A stretch of 64,000 nucleotides of DNA from Herbihabitans rhizosphaerae (lineage in GTDB: Bacteria > Actinomycetota > Actinomycetes > Mycobacteriales > Pseudonocardiaceae). The notes under the pieces are model-generated. The model did not search any database, was not told where the DNA came from, and saw only the letters and a list, made by a program, of their open reading frames with translations. Below are positions 38,482 through 48,032 of this stretch, in pieces; the stretch's first letter is position 1, and every line of letters begins with the position of its first letter. The stretch lies in assembly GCF_004216555.1 (NCBI RefSeq), contig NZ_SGWQ01000014.1, forward strand, positions 1-64,000, in the 5' to 3' direction. Both the position numbers and the translations under genes were made by a program.

Positions 38482-38717
38482 CTATTTGGCGATCAGGGCG
38501 GTGACGGGAGTGCCGTCGGGTGCCGTGCCTTTTTGGTAACACATTGTGGGGGCCATGACGTGTTGAGGGCTGTCCCATGAGGCGCACTGGTGGCTGGAGT
38601 GCCCTTCCACGCCGCGACGCCCTGCGGGGTCGACGCCGTGGAACCGGGAGACACGAACATCGCCGCCGCGGCCGCGATCGCTATGAGGCCGGATACCAAC
38701 GACAGTTTTCTTTTCCG
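38482..38717 (-). pseudogene. Remnant of a small secreted protein gene
   Basis: A minus-strand frame reads RKRKLSLVSGLIAIAAAAAM then FVSPGSTASTPQ, an obvious signal peptide with cleavage-like STAS, but no start codon precedes RKRK; only a TTG lies inside. About 30 codons later codon bias shifts to another frame (QCASWDSPQHVMAPTMCYQK then GTAPDGTPVTALIAK) that ends at 38482. This pattern suggests a frameshifted, start-less remnant of a short exported protein. A real TTG-started 68-aa ORF cannot be ruled out. Confidence 0.4.
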
Positions 38718-39009
38718 AAGGGCCGGAGATAATTCTGTTAATGCGGTCGGAATACGCTCGATCGAGTGAACTGGGCGGTTGTCGACATCGGCGCGGGCGA
38801 CGTGCGGCGCGCGTCTGCGGCGCGGTTAACAGCTGAACAGTATTAGCGTTCGGCGATATGTCCGCGGTTCGGGACGGCGGGCAGGGTCCCTGTGGAGGCG
38901 GTGGGATTTGGGCGATTTCTGTGTTTATGGGCGTTGATGGGGATTTGAATGGGGGGCTTTGTGGGGTATTTCACGTACCTGTTCTCGAGGGGCGTGGGAT
39001 TGTTTTGAC

Positions 39010-39780
39010 ATGGGTAGGAAATCGTATCTGTTAGGTGTCGTGGCGGCGGTCGCGCTGGCTTGGGCCGGCTCGACGGCGGTGGGGGAAGCTGTTGGGGCGC
39101 AAGGGGATCGGGCGTCCGGGCGGCAGAGTCCCGTGGACGTTCGGGTGGCGGACGTGGTGCCCGCGGACCTTCCTCGGTTGAGGTTCGAGTATCCGGCATC
39201 GGTGAACGTTCAAATGCATTACGTGCGGGACGACGACGGTGAGCCGGACGGCTGTTTGGTGCGGGGCGAAGAGGAAACCGTGCGGGCGATCGTTCCGGCG
39301 GGCGCGGCGCGACTCGTGGTGGGGGACGAGACCTACGAATTGCAGCAGGTGCACTGGCACACCCCGGCCGAGCACAGGGTGAATGGGCACAGGTACCCGC
39401 TCGAGGAGCACTTTGTGCACAAGAGCGCGTCGGGCAAGCAGCTCGTGGTGGGTGTTCTGGTGGCGAACGAGCACGCGCACAACGATCAGGTGGGTCGGCT
39501 GTTCGCGGCCATGCCGCACGAGTGCCGGCCCGATCGCGGTGTCGGCAACGTGCACCTGCGCCAACTACTGCCGAGGGATCTGGCCGTGTCCTACCGGTAC
39601 GACGGGTCCCTGACCACCTATCCCTACACCGAGGGCGTCTCGTGGATCATGCTCCGGCAGCCGCTCGCGGTCGGGCACCAGCAGATCGACCAGTTCGCCA
39701 GGACGTTCCCTCGGGGCAACGCGCGTGAGGTGCGGCCGCTCGGTGACCGGACGGTGCTGACCGAACGGCCTCCTCGGTAG
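39010..39780 (+). CDS. Secreted alpha-class carbonic anhydrase
   Basis: A 256-aa enzyme hydrating CO2, exported by a signal peptide (GRKSYLLGVVAAVALAWAGSTAVG, residues 2-25). SPVDVRVADVVPADLP is the N-terminal alpha-CA motif. QQVHWHTPAEH and PLEEHFVHKS carry the three zinc His (two in HWH, one in EEH). LTTYPYTEGVSWIML holds the active-site Thr. This is the alpha family, less common in actinobacteria than beta. A 290-bp AT-richer region precedes it. Confidence 0.9.
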   Translation: MGRKSYLLGVVAAVALAWAGSTAVGEAVGAQGDRASGRQSPVDVRVADVVPADLPRLRFEYPASVNVQMHYVRDDDGEPDGCLVRGEEETVRAIVPAGAARLVVGDETYELQQVHWHTPAEHRVNGHRYPLEEHFVHKSASGKQLVVGVLVANEHAHNDQVGRLFAAMPHECRPDRGVGNVHLRQLLPRDLAVSYRYDGSLTTYPYTEGVSWIMLRQPLAVGHQQIDQFARTFPRGNAREVRPLGDRTVLTERPPR

Positions 39781-39893
39781 ACACGGCTGGTGAACCGGGC
39801 CGAGCGGGGGTCGCCTAGACTCGTGCAGTCTCCGGCGCCGAGTCGTGGCTTGCCGGGGCGAATCCACCGCATGGTCGTACCAAGGAGATCACG

Positions 39894-41285
39894 TTGAAGA
39901 GCACCGTCGAGCACCTGAGCCCCACGCGGGTCCGGATCAACGTCGAGGTGCCGTTCGACGAGCTCAAGCCGAACTTCGACCGCGCCTACCGCAAGCTCGC
40001 GCAGCAGATCCGCATCCCCGGCTTCCGGCCGGGCAAGGCGCCCGCCCGCGTGATCGAGTCCCGGATCGGCCGCGCTCCCATTCTCGACGAGGTCGTCAAC
40101 GAGGCGATCCCCGCCAAGTACATGGAGGCGATCAACGCCGGCGAGGTGCGCACGCTCGGCCAGCCCGACATCGAGGTGACCAAGATCGAGGACGGTGACC
40201 ACCTGGCGTTCACCGCCGAGGTCGACGTCCGCCCGGAGATCACCGTCCCCGCCTACGACGAGCTTTCCGTCGCCGTGGACGACGTCGAGGTCACCGACGA
40301 CGAGGTCACCGAGCAGCTCGACGAGCTCCGCGCCCGGTTCGGCACCCTCGCGGGCGCCGACCGACCGGCCGAGAACGGCGACTTCGTGTCCATCGACCTG
40401 TCCGCCACCGTGGACGGCGAGGAGGTCGAGGACGCGAAGACCTCCGGCTTGTCCTACGAGGTCGGCTCCGGCGAGCTGATCGAGGGCATCGACGACGCGA
40501 TCATCGGCCTCGAGGCCGAGGGCAGCACGACCTTCACCACCAAGCTGGTCGCCGGTGAGCACGCCGGCAAGGAGGCCGAGGTCACGGTCACCGTCCAGTC
40601 GGTCAAGGTGCGCGAGCTGCCCGAGCCGGACGACGAGTTCGCCCAGCTCGCCAGCGAGTTCGACACCATCGACGAGGTCAAGACCGACCTGCGCGAGCGG
40701 CTCGGCCGGGTCAAGCGCATGCAGCAGGGCGTGCAGGCCCGCGACAAGGTCCTCGACGCGCTGCTGGACACCATCGAGGTGCCGCTGCCGGAGAAGGTCG
40801 TCGACTCCGAGATCGAGGTCCGCAAGCACGACGCGGTGCACGCCTTCGACCACGACGAGTCGAAGTTCGCCGAGTTCCTCGAGACGCAGGGCAAGACCAG
40901 CGAGGAGTTCGACGCCGAGCTGCGCGCCGACGCCGAGAAGGCGGTCAAGACCCAGCTCGTGCTCGACTCGATCGCCGACTCGGAGAAGGTCGGCGTCGAC
41001 GACAACGAGCTCACCGAGCGCATCATGTACCAGGCGCAGCGCTTCGGCGTGAGCCCGGACGAGTACGTGCAGCGGGCCCAGCAGTCCGGCCAGCTCGGCG
41101 CGATCTTCGCCGACGTTCGCCGGGGCAAGGCGCTGGCCGTCGTGGTGCGTCAGGCCAAGGTCACCGACGAGGCCGGCGAGAGCCTGGACCTGAGCGACCT
41201 GTTCGGCGCGCCGGAGGGCGAGAACGCGGCGGAGGACACCGCCGAAACAGTCGAGGCGGAGCAGCCGGAGCCCGCCACGAAGTGA
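39894..41285 (+). CDS. tig: Trigger factor (ribosome-associated chaperone/PPIase)
   Basis: A 463-aa chaperone binding nascent chains at the ribosome exit. The N-terminal ribosome-binding signature is in GFRPGKAPARVIESRIGR (residues 43-60). The FKBP-type PPIase domain starts near 160 (ENGDFVSIDLSATVDGEEV). The C-terminal helical arms follow, with an acidic tail. TTG start with AAGGAG 6 nt upstream. Followed by clpP1-clpP2-clpX as in mycobacteria. Confidence 0.96.
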   Translation: MKSTVEHLSPTRVRINVEVPFDELKPNFDRAYRKLAQQIRIPGFRPGKAPARVIESRIGRAPILDEVVNEAIPAKYMEAINAGEVRTLGQPDIEVTKIEDGDHLAFTAEVDVRPEITVPAYDELSVAVDDVEVTDDEVTEQLDELRARFGTLAGADRPAENGDFVSIDLSATVDGEEVEDAKTSGLSYEVGSGELIEGIDDAIIGLEAEGSTTFTTKLVAGEHAGKEAEVTVTVQSVKVRELPEPDDEFAQLASEFDTIDEVKTDLRERLGRVKRMQQGVQARDKVLDALLDTIEVPLPEKVVDSEIEVRKHDAVHAFDHDESKFAEFLETQGKTSEEFDAELRADAEKAVKTQLVLDSIADSEKVGVDDNELTERIMYQAQRFGVSPDEYVQRAQQSGQLGAIFADVRRGKALAVVVRQAKVTDEAGESLDLSDLFGAPEGENAAEDTAETVEAEQPEPATK

Positions 41286-41314
41286 CCCGGACCACTAATC
41301 GGGCCGGGTAGTGA

Positions 41315-41325
41315 CGCTCTGAGCG
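41315..41325. promoter_or_regulatory. Possible ClgR box upstream of clpP1P2
   Basis: CGCTCTGAGCG, an interrupted palindrome, fits the ClgR core CGC-Y-N-A-N-R-GCG at all but one position and extends to AGCGAAC. ClgR activates clpP operons in actinobacteria. It lies 139 nt before clpP1 and upstream of a hairpin, so its effect is unproven. Confidence 0.4.
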
Positions 41326-41328
41326 AAC

Positions 41329-41360
41329 GCGGGCGGTGTCGGGAAGTCGACGCCGCCCGC
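41329..41360 (+). terminator. Hairpin after tig
   Basis: GCGGGCGGTGTC pairs with GACGCCGCCCGC (one G-U) around an 8-nt loop, followed by CTTCGTTAG. Likely terminator or attenuator between tig and clpP1. Confidence 0.6.
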
Positions 41361-41463
41361 CTTCGTTAGGGTCGATTACGAGATCAGCGCGAGCGGCTCG
41401 ATCAGATCGACAGTCGCTCGAACGAACTGGCAGCGCGAACAAATTGGCAGAAGGCAGGCAGAC

Positions 41464-42069
41464 GTGACGCAGCACCCCTCACCCCTGATGCGGACGGCGA
41501 CCGCGGGGCTCAACCTGAACGACTCGGTCTACGAGCGGCTGCTTCGTGAGCGGATCGTCTTCCTCGGGTCCGAGGTGGACGACGACATCGCCAACCGGAT
41601 CACCGCGCAGCTGTTGCTGCTCGCCGCGGAGGACCCGGAGAAGGACATCACCTTCTACATCAACTCGCCCGGCGGCTCGGTGACCGCCGGCATGGCGATC
41701 TACGACACCATGGAGCTGATCGAGCCCGACGTGGCGACCTGGGCGATGGGCATGGCCGCCTCGATGGGCCAGTTCCTGTTGTCCTCCGGCACGCCGGGCA
41801 AGCGGTACGCGCTCGGCCACGCGCGGATCATGATGCACCAGCCCTCCGGTGGCGTCGCCGGCACCGCGTCGGACATCGCCATCCGCGCCGAGGTGCTGTC
41901 GAAGTGGAAGCTGGAGATGGCGGAGCTGACCGCCGACCAGACCGGGCAGACCGTCGAGCGGATCACCGCCGACGCCGACCGCGACCGGTGGTTCACGGCC
42001 GAGGAGGCCAAGGAATACGGCTTCGTGGACCACGTCGTGTCGCGCGCCAACCAGACGCCGGGCAACTGA
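41464..42069 (+). CDS. clpP1: ATP-dependent Clp protease proteolytic subunit ClpP1
   Basis: A 201-aa serine protease ring subunit. The nucleophile Ser is in [10 protein letters not shown] near residue 100 and the catalytic His in IMMHQPSGG near 124. The Gly-rich segment [18 protein letters not shown] is conserved. In actinobacteria ClpP1 and ClpP2 form a mixed 14-mer. GTG start after GGCAGAAGGCAGGCAGAC. clpP2 follows 27 bp later. Confidence 0.95.
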   Translation: MTQHPSPLMRTATAGLNLNDSVYERLLRERIVFLGSEVDDDIANRITAQLLLLAAEDPEKDITFYINSPGGSVTAGMAIYDTMELIEPDVATWAMGMAASMGQFLLSSGTPGKRYALGHARIMMHQPSGGVAGTASDIAIRAEVLSKWKLEMAELTADQTGQTVERITADADRDRWFTAEEAKEYGFVDHVVSRANQTPGN

Positions 42070-42096
42070 CGGCCGGTCGAATCGAGGAGTGTCGAA

Positions 42097-42723
42097 GTGA
42101 GTGACCTTTCCCCGCACGCCCGATACGTGCTGCCGTCCTTCGTGGAGCGCACGAGCTACGGCGTCAAGGAGTCCAACCCCTACAACAAGCTGTTCGAAGA
42201 GCGGATCATCTTCGTCGGCGTGCAGATCGACGACGCGTCGGCCAACGACGTGATGGCGCAGCTGCTGTACCTGGAGTCGGTCGACCCCGACCGCGACATC
42301 ATCATGTACATCAACTCGCCGGGCGGCTCGTTCACCTCGCTGATGGCGATCTACGACACCATGCAGTTCGCCCGCCCCGACGTGCAGACCTACTGCCTCG
42401 GGCAGGCCGCGTCCGCCGCCGCGGTGCTGTTGGCGGCCGGCACGCCGGGCAAGCGGTACGCGCTGCCCAACGCCCGCGTGCTGATCCACCAGCCGGCCAT
42501 GGAGGGCGTGTACGGCCAGGTGTCCGACCTGGAGATCCAGGCCAACGAGATCCAGCGGGTGCGGCGCCTGATGGAGTCGACGCTGGCCAGGCACACCCTG
42601 AAGTCGGCGGACGAGATCCGCAAGGACATCGAGCGGGACAAGATCCTCACCGCCGACGAGGCCAAGGAGTACGGCATCGTGGACGAGGTGCTCCCGTACC
42701 GGAAGCTGTCCGCCGCGCAGTGA
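42097..42723 (+). CDS. clpP2: ATP-dependent Clp protease proteolytic subunit ClpP2
   Basis: A 208-aa paralogue of ClpP1 with Ser in [12 protein letters not shown] (near 106) and His in [10 protein letters not shown] (near 130). [19 protein letters not shown] is conserved. The N-terminal extension [13 protein letters not shown] is typical of actinobacterial ClpP2. GAGGAG ribosome site. Second subunit of the heteromeric protease docked by ClpX. Confidence 0.95.
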   Translation: MSDLSPHARYVLPSFVERTSYGVKESNPYNKLFEERIIFVGVQIDDASANDVMAQLLYLESVDPDRDIIMYINSPGGSFTSLMAIYDTMQFARPDVQTYCLGQAASAAAVLLAAGTPGKRYALPNARVLIHQPAMEGVYGQVSDLEIQANEIQRVRRLMESTLARHTLKSADEIRKDIERDKILTADEAKEYGIVDEVLPYRKLSAAQ

Positions 42724-42986
42724 CGTACGGTCACGAATAGGTGACGTGTCGGCCCGCCACGGTTACGCGGGCCGACACGCGGGTGCCGACACGCGCGAAT
42801 CTGACGACTCGCGGGCACGGCGACCGGCGAATCGGGCAGTATTCGGGCACCATCGGGTCGAAGGTTCTCCCGCTTGCCGGGGTGAGCCAGGTACCGTCGA
42901 GGGCAGCGTGTGGGACTCAACCCACGAAACTCGGTGAACCAGGCGTACCGAGGGTGGTACGTCGGAGGGGACAGAGGTCAGCGGTC

Positions 42987-44282
42987 ATGGCACGTATCGG
43001 CGACGGCGGAGACCTGCTCAAGTGCTCCTTCTGCGGGAAGAGCCAGAAGCAGGTGAAGAAGCTCATCGCCGGCCCCGGCGTGTACATCTGCGACGAGTGC
43101 ATCGACCTGTGCAACGAGATCATCGAGGAAGAGCTGGCCGAGGCGGGTGACGTCAAGCTCGACGAGCTGCCCAAGCCGGCCGAGATCCACGACTTCCTCG
43201 ACCAGTACGTGATCGGCCAGGACGAGGCCAAGAAGGGCCTCGCCGTCGCGGTGTACAACCACTACAAGCGCATCCAGGCGGGCGATCGCACCCGTCCGGA
43301 CGGGCGCGACGCGCGCGGGGACGAGCCGGTCGAGCTGGCCAAGTCCAACATCCTCATGCTCGGGCCGACCGGCTGCGGCAAGACCTACCTCGCCCAGACG
43401 CTGGCCAAGCTCCTCAACGTCCCGTTCGCGATCGCCGACGCCACCGCGCTCACCGAGGCCGGCTACGTGGGCGAGGACGTCGAGAACATTCTGCTCAAGC
43501 TGATCCAGGCGGCCGACTACGACGTCAAGCGCGCCGAGACCGGCATCATCTACATCGACGAGGTCGACAAGATCGCCCGCAAGTCGGAGAACCCGTCGAT
43601 CACCCGCGACGTGTCCGGCGAGGGCGTGCAGCAGGCACTGTTGAAGATCCTGGAGGGCACCACGGCGAGTGTGCCCCCGCAGGGCGGCCGCAAGCACCCG
43701 CACCAGGAGTTCATCCAGATCGACACGACGAACGTGCTGTTCATCGTGGCCGGCGCGTTCGCCGGTCTGGAGAAGATCATCCAGGACCGGGTCGGCAAGC
43801 GCAGCCTCGGTTTCGGCGCGGAGATCCGGACGAAGAAGGAGATCAACGAGACCGACTTCTTCTCCGACACGATGCCCGAGGATCTGATCAAGTTCGGGCT
43901 GATCCCGGAGTTCATCGGCCGTCTGCCGGTGGTTGCCAGCGTGACCCACCTGGACAAGCCCTCGCTGGTGCAGATCCTGACCGAGCCGCGCAACGCGCTG
44001 GTCAAGCAGTACCAGAAGCTGTTCGACATGGACGGCGTGGAGTTGGAGTTCACCGCTACCGCGATGGAGGCGGTCGCCGATCAGGCGATCCTGCGCGGCA
44101 CCGGCGCTCGCGGCCTGCGCGCGATCATGGAGGAGGTGCTGCAGCCGATCATGTACGACATCCCGAGCCGCACCGACGTCGCCAAGGTCGTGATCACCGA
44201 GCAGACCGTCCGGGAGAACGTCAACCCGACCATCGTGTCGCGCCAGCCGTCCCGGCGCGAGCGCCGGGAGAAGTCGGCCTGA
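42987..44282 (+). CDS. clpX: ATP-dependent Clp protease ATP-binding subunit ClpX
   Basis: A 431-aa AAA+ unfoldase. The N-terminal C4 zinc finger has Cys at 13, 16, 35 and 38 (CSFC, CDEC). Walker A is GPTGCGKT near 126. Walker B is in [10 protein letters not shown]. The GYVGEDVEN pore-adjacent loop and the arginine-finger region are present. Feeds ClpP1P2. ATG follows GGAGGGGACAGAGG. A 263-bp gap separates it from clpP2 and may carry its own promoter. Confidence 0.96.
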   Translation: MARIGDGGDLLKCSFCGKSQKQVKKLIAGPGVYICDECIDLCNEIIEEELAEAGDVKLDELPKPAEIHDFLDQYVIGQDEAKKGLAVAVYNHYKRIQAGDRTRPDGRDARGDEPVELAKSNILMLGPTGCGKTYLAQTLAKLLNVPFAIADATALTEAGYVGEDVENILLKLIQAADYDVKRAETGIIYIDEVDKIARKSENPSITRDVSGEGVQQALLKILEGTTASVPPQGGRKHPHQEFIQIDTTNVLFIVAGAFAGLEKIIQDRVGKRSLGFGAEIRTKKEINETDFFSDTMPEDLIKFGLIPEFIGRLPVVASVTHLDKPSLVQILTEPRNALVKQYQKLFDMDGVELEFTATAMEAVADQAILRGTGARGLRAIMEEVLQPIMYDIPSRTDVAKVVITEQTVRENVNPTIVSRQPSRRERREKSA

Positions 44283-44286
44283 CCCT

Positions 44287-44958
44287 GTGGGCTCACCTGG
44301 GGGCCTGCCGTACGTGCTGATGGTGCACGGTTGGACGGGTCTACTCGACGGGCGCATCGCTGGGGACTGGCAGAACCTCTTGGCCGGCGAGCTGGCCCAC
44401 CAGGGCGCCGGTGTGGACCTGCCCCGGTTCAGCGACCCGGACGCGCCCCGGCTGGACGTGTGGCTGGCGGAGCTGCGCGAGCACCTGGACGCGGCGCCCA
44501 CCGGCGTGGAGCGGGTCGTGATGGCCCACTCGCTGGGCGCGCTGCTGTGGCTGCACCACGCGGCTGGCGAGTTCGACCCTCGGCTGAAGGTGGACCGCGT
44601 GCTGCTGGCCTCGCCGCCCGCACCGCGATGGCGCGACGAGGAGGTCGCGAGCTTCCAGCCGACCCCGCTCGACGCGGCCGGTGTGCGCCGGGCCGCGAGT
44701 GTCACCCGGATGGTGGTCGGCGACGACGACCGGTACGGCACGGTCGCGGACGCCACGAACACGGCGCGGCGGCTGGACGTGGAGCTGGACGTGATCCCCG
44801 GCGGCGGGCACCTCGATCCGAAAGCCGGCTACGGCCGCTGGCCGTCCGCGCGAGACTGGGTACTCGACCCCACCGTGCGCCTTGGCCCGCGAGTCCCGCG
44901 CCCTGCACCGGTGAGTCCCGCGTTCACGCAGCACGAGCGCGGGACTCGGGGTGTCTGA
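44287..44958 (+). CDS. RBBP9/YdeN-type alpha/beta serine hydrolase
   Basis: A 223-aa alpha/beta hydrolase. VLMVHGWTG is the oxyanion segment, VVMAHSLGALLW carries the nucleophile Ser, and PGGGHLD the catalytic His. The last 24 residues (from GPRVPRPAP to HERGTRGV) are encoded by the GCGGGACTCGCG repeat rather than by protein-like sequence, so the original stop may have been lost or overlapped by the repeat. Starts 4 bp after clpX, so co-transcription is likely. Substrate unknown. Confidence 0.8.
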   Translation: MGSPGGLPYVLMVHGWTGLLDGRIAGDWQNLLAGELAHQGAGVDLPRFSDPDAPRLDVWLAELREHLDAAPTGVERVVMAHSLGALLWLHHAAGEFDPRLKVDRVLLASPPAPRWRDEEVASFQPTPLDAAGVRRAASVTRMVVGDDDRYGTVADATNTARRLDVELDVIPGGGHLDPKAGYGRWPSARDWVLDPTVRLGPRVPRPAPVSPAFTQHERGTRGV

Positions 44959-44972
44959 GCGCGGGACTCGCG
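44888..44972. repeat. GCGGGACTCGCG repeat, copy B
   Basis: Outer arms CGCGAGTCCCGCG (44888-44900) and CGCGGGACTCGCG (44960-44972) are perfect inverted repeats, with two more partial units inside. Lies between convergent genes and overlaps the 3' end of the upstream ORF. Confidence 0.75.
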
Positions 44973-44985
44973 ACTTCTAGCGCTG

Positions 44986-45882
44986 TCAGCCGGCCGCGCC
45001 GCTGCCCAGCTTGCGGCCGAGGAAGCGCACCATGTCCGGCAGGATCCGCCGGTAGAACCCGTCGTTGTGACCGCCGGGGCCGAGGAACGCGACCTCGGGG
45101 CGCGCCTGCCGGACGAACTTCCGCACGCCCTCGACGAACGGGTCCTCGGTGCCGCACCAGAGCCCGACCGGTACCCGGCCCAGCTCCTTCACGTGCCGCA
45201 GCGGGTCCAGTTCGGCCCACTGCCACATGTCCTGGAACGCCTTGCGGCTGCGCATCTCCTGCCACGACGTGATCAGCGCGGGCGCGATCGTGGCCACCGC
45301 ACGTGCCGGGTTGCCACGCTCCTGGCGCCGGCGGGCGTACAGCAGCGCGCCGAACCCGCCCATCGACACCCCGGCGCAGGCGAACGGCGTGCCGGTGGCG
45401 GCGTCACCGAGCCCTCTGGCGCGCAGCCACCCCGGCACCTCGTCCAGCAGCATTCTCATCGGGTCGTCGTGCCAGTAGCTGTTGCCGCCGCCGTCGACGG
45501 TGACGAACGCGAACGGGGGGACCGAGCCGCGTGCGACGGCCGACATCAGCTCGTCGCGCAGGCCCGGTGGCACGGCGCGCCGGGCGCTGCCGAACCGGCC
45601 GTGCAGGAACAGGCAGACCGGAAGCGGGCCGGGCGGCCGGTGCGCGGGCAGCAGCGTCACGATCTCGACCTCGCGGCGGCGTGACGGTGAGTAGACCCGG
45701 TCGACGGTCGTGAGCGCGGGCGGGTGCGGTACGGGTGACGCGGCCGGTGCCGGCCGCACGTCCGGCGGTGTGGACGAGCCGGCCACGACGGCGGCCCCCG
45801 CGCCGGCCAGCCCTGTGACACTGGCGATCAACAGCGGGCGCCGACCGATTCGGCGCCCGCCGTGATCGTCCCGCGGACCCAT
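44986..45882 (-). CDS. Secreted alpha/beta-hydrolase-fold esterase (esterase D/Ag85-like)
   Basis: A 298-aa exported esterase. RRIGRRPLLIASVTGLAGAG is a twin-arginine-like signal. PVCLFLHGRFGSARRAV, GVSMGGFGALLYARRR (Ser) and PGGHNDGFYR (His) form the catalytic triad regions of the esterase D/mycolyltransferase-like family. ATG at 45882 follows AGGAGGGACC. Substrate unknown. Confidence 0.85.
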   Translation of the reverse strand: MGPRDDHGGRRIGRRPLLIASVTGLAGAGAAVVAGSSTPPDVRPAPAASPVPHPPALTTVDRVYSPSRRREVEIVTLLPAHRPPGPLPVCLFLHGRFGSARRAVPPGLRDELMSAVARGSVPPFAFVTVDGGGNSYWHDDPMRMLLDEVPGWLRARGLGDAATGTPFACAGVSMGGFGALLYARRRQERGNPARAVATIAPALITSWQEMRSRKAFQDMWQWAELDPLRHVKELGRVPVGLWCGTEDPFVEGVRKFVRQARPEVAFLGPGGHNDGFYRRILPDMVRFLGRKLGSGAAG

Positions 45883-45969
45883 GGTCCCTCCTGTACCCCC
45901 GGCCCTCCCAGGCCGATCTACACCTGTTTCGACGCTCCCGTTCCCGATTCGGTTGCCGAACAATCGACA

Positions 45970-47160
45970 CTAAATGACCGAACGCTCCCTGAGCAGGTCG
46001 ATTTCCCTGGTCGTGTACCCGAGCCAGCCGAGTACGACGTCAGTGTGCGCGCCGAGCCCCGGGACCGTTCCCGCCGTCCAGCTCCACGCGTCGGCGTCCA
46101 CCGGCGGGCGCAGCATCGGCACCGCCCCACCGGGCACCGGTACCTCGACCGGCCGCGACCGGGCGGTGAGCTGCGGATGGTCCACCAGTTCGGCGACTCC
46201 CCGGGTACGCGCGGCCGGCACGTCGGCGGCGTCCAGCTTGGCCAGCAGCTCGTCCGCGCCGAGGTCCTCGAAGCACCGCAGCAGCTCGGCGTGCAGCTCC
46301 TCGCGGTGCCGCACCCGGTCGGGCACGGTGGCGAACCGTGGATCGTCGGCCAGCTCCGGCAGGCCCAGCACCGCGTCGCACAGCCGCCGCCACTGCTGCT
46401 CGTTCTGCACCGCCAGGTGCACCGCCCCGCCGTCACCGCACCGGAACGGCCCGTACGGCGCGATCGTCGGGTGGTGCGCGCCGTGCCTCGGCGGTGGCGC
46501 GGCCGTGCCGAGCGCGTACAGCAGTGGCTGGTGCATCCACTCGGCCAGCGCCTCCATCAGGCTCAGCCGCAGGGTGGCACCCTCGCCGGTGCGTTCGCGG
46601 TGCAGCAGCGCGGCGAGCACGGCCGCGTGCAATTGCACCCCGGCCGCGATGTCGGCCACGGAGATCCCGGCGCGAGCCGTCATGTCACCGTCCCCGGTCG
46701 CCTCGACCAGCCCCACCTCGGACTGCACCAGCGCGTCGAAGGCCTTCCGCCCGTCGTAGGGCCCGCCTTCGCCGTACGCGGACAGCTCCGCGACGATCAG
46801 CTCGCTTCGCTTGTGCCGCAAGGAATCCGGGTCCAGCGACAGGCGGCGCGCGGCGTCCGGGGAGAGGTTGCACATGACCACGTCGGCCCGCTCGACCAGA
46901 CGCGCGACGACCGAGGCGCCGTCCGGGTGCTTGAGGTCGAGGGTGATCGACTCCTTGCCCACGTTGGTCCACGCGAAGTAGCTGGACACCGTGCCGCAGG
47001 TGCTGTCGTAGTGCCGCGCGAAGTCCCCGCCGCTGTCACCGTCACCGCGCCGTTCCACCTTGATCACGCGGGCGCCGAGGTCGGCGAGCAGCCGGGTGGC
47101 GTAGGGCACCGCGACCGCCTGCTCGAGGCTGAGCACCACCGTGCCGTCCAGTGGCCTCAC
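45970..47160 (-). CDS. CaiB/BaiF family CoA-transferase
   Basis: A 396-aa class III CoA-transferase moving CoA between carboxylic acids. [32 protein letters not shown] is the family N-terminus. [16 protein letters not shown], and the catalytic Asp region in [29 protein letters not shown], are conserved. The GTG start overlaps the fdhD stop as GTGA, so the two are translationally coupled. Members include formyl-CoA:oxalate transferase; a formate link with fdhD is suggestive but unproven. Confidence 0.9.
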   Translation of the reverse strand: MRPLDGTVVLSLEQAVAVPYATRLLADLGARVIKVERRGDGDSGGDFARHYDSTCGTVSSYFAWTNVGKESITLDLKHPDGASVVARLVERADVVMCNLSPDAARRLSLDPDSLRHKRSELIVAELSAYGEGGPYDGRKAFDALVQSEVGLVEATGDGDMTARAGISVADIAAGVQLHAAVLAALLHRERTGEGATLRLSLMEALAEWMHQPLLYALGTAAPPPRHGAHHPTIAPYGPFRCGDGGAVHLAVQNEQQWRRLCDAVLGLPELADDPRFATVPDRVRHREELHAELLRCFEDLGADELLAKLDAADVPAARTRGVAELVDHPQLTARSRPVEVPVPGGAVPMLRPPVDADAWSWTAGTVPGLGAHTDVVLGWLGYTTREIDLLRERSVI

Positions 47161-47987
47161 GCGTACTCCACCACGCGGTTCTGTCCACTGTAGACATTCA
47201 TGGAGTCGCCGCGCAGGAATCCGATCAGCGTCATGCCCTGCTCGTCGGCGAGGTCGGCGGCCAGCGACGACGGCGCGGAAACCGCCGCCAGTACGGGAAT
47301 TCCGGCCATCGCGGCCTTCTGCACCAGCTCGAACGACGCGCGCCCGGACACCAGCAGCACGGTTCCGGTCAGCGGCACCTGCCCGGCCAGCAGCGCCGCG
47401 CCGATCACCTTGTCCACCGCGTTGTGCCGGCCGATGTCCTCGCGCACCACCAGCGGCTCGCCGTCCACGGCGAACAGTCCGGCGGCGTGCAGCCCACCGG
47501 TGCTGGCGAAGACCTTCTGCTCCTCGCGCAGCAGCGCGGGCAGCCGGCCGAGGGTGGCGGCGGTGATCACGCACGGGTCGGCGGCGGGGGAGAAGCGGGT
47601 GCGCAGCCGGACCGCGTCCAGCGCCGCCTTGCCGCACACACCGCACGACGAGGTGGTGTAGAAGTTGCGCTCCACACCGGGATCGGGGTCCGGCACATCG
47701 GGCGCGAGCGCGACGTCGAGCACGTTGTAGGTGTTGCGGCCCTCCGCGTCCAGCGAGTCGCAGTAGCGGGCGGTGCGCACGTCCTCGCGCGAGCCGATCA
47801 CGCCCTCGGTGAGCAGGAACCCGTGGGTCAGCTCGACGTCGTTGCCCGGCGTGCGCATGGTGACCGCCAGCGGCCGGCTGTTCACCCGGATCTCCAGCGG
47901 CTCCTCGGCGGCCAGCGCGTCCGGCCGCCGGTTCGCTCCGCTCGGGGACAGCCGCAGTACCGGCCGCCGCGTGGTCACCCGTCCCAT
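47157..47987 (-). CDS. fdhD: Formate dehydrogenase accessory sulfurtransferase FdhD
   Basis: A 276-aa protein that passes sulfur from a cysteine desulfurase to the molybdenum cofactor of formate dehydrogenase. [14 protein letters not shown] holds the C-x2-[45 protein letters not shown] and [20 protein letters not shown] are all FdhD signatures. ATG at 47987 with AGGTG upstream; GTG 47996 is an alternative. A likely client, the FdhF/YdeP oxidoreductase, is 2.4 kb away. Confidence 0.95.
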   Translation of the reverse strand: MGRVTTRRPVLRLSPSGANRRPDALAAEEPLEIRVNSRPLAVTMRTPGNDVELTHGFLLTEGVIGSREDVRTARYCDSLDAEGRNTYNVLDVALAPDVPDPDPGVERNFYTTSSCGVCGKAALDAVRLRTRFSPAADPCVITAATLGRLPALLREEQKVFASTGGLHAAGLFAVDGEPLVVREDIGRHNAVDKVIGAALLAGQVPLTGTVLLVSGRASFELVQKAAMAGIPVLAAVSAPSSLAADLADEQGMTLIGFLRGDSMNVYSGQNRVVEYA

Positions 47988-48032
47988 CGCGCACACCTCA
48001 CGCCTGTCAGCGTACGGCGTCGCGCGCGAGAG

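Noticed and set aside
45970-47994. 674-aa minus ORF for the CoA-transferase
   Set aside because: The first ~280 residues overlap fdhD in another frame; the true start is GTG 47160.
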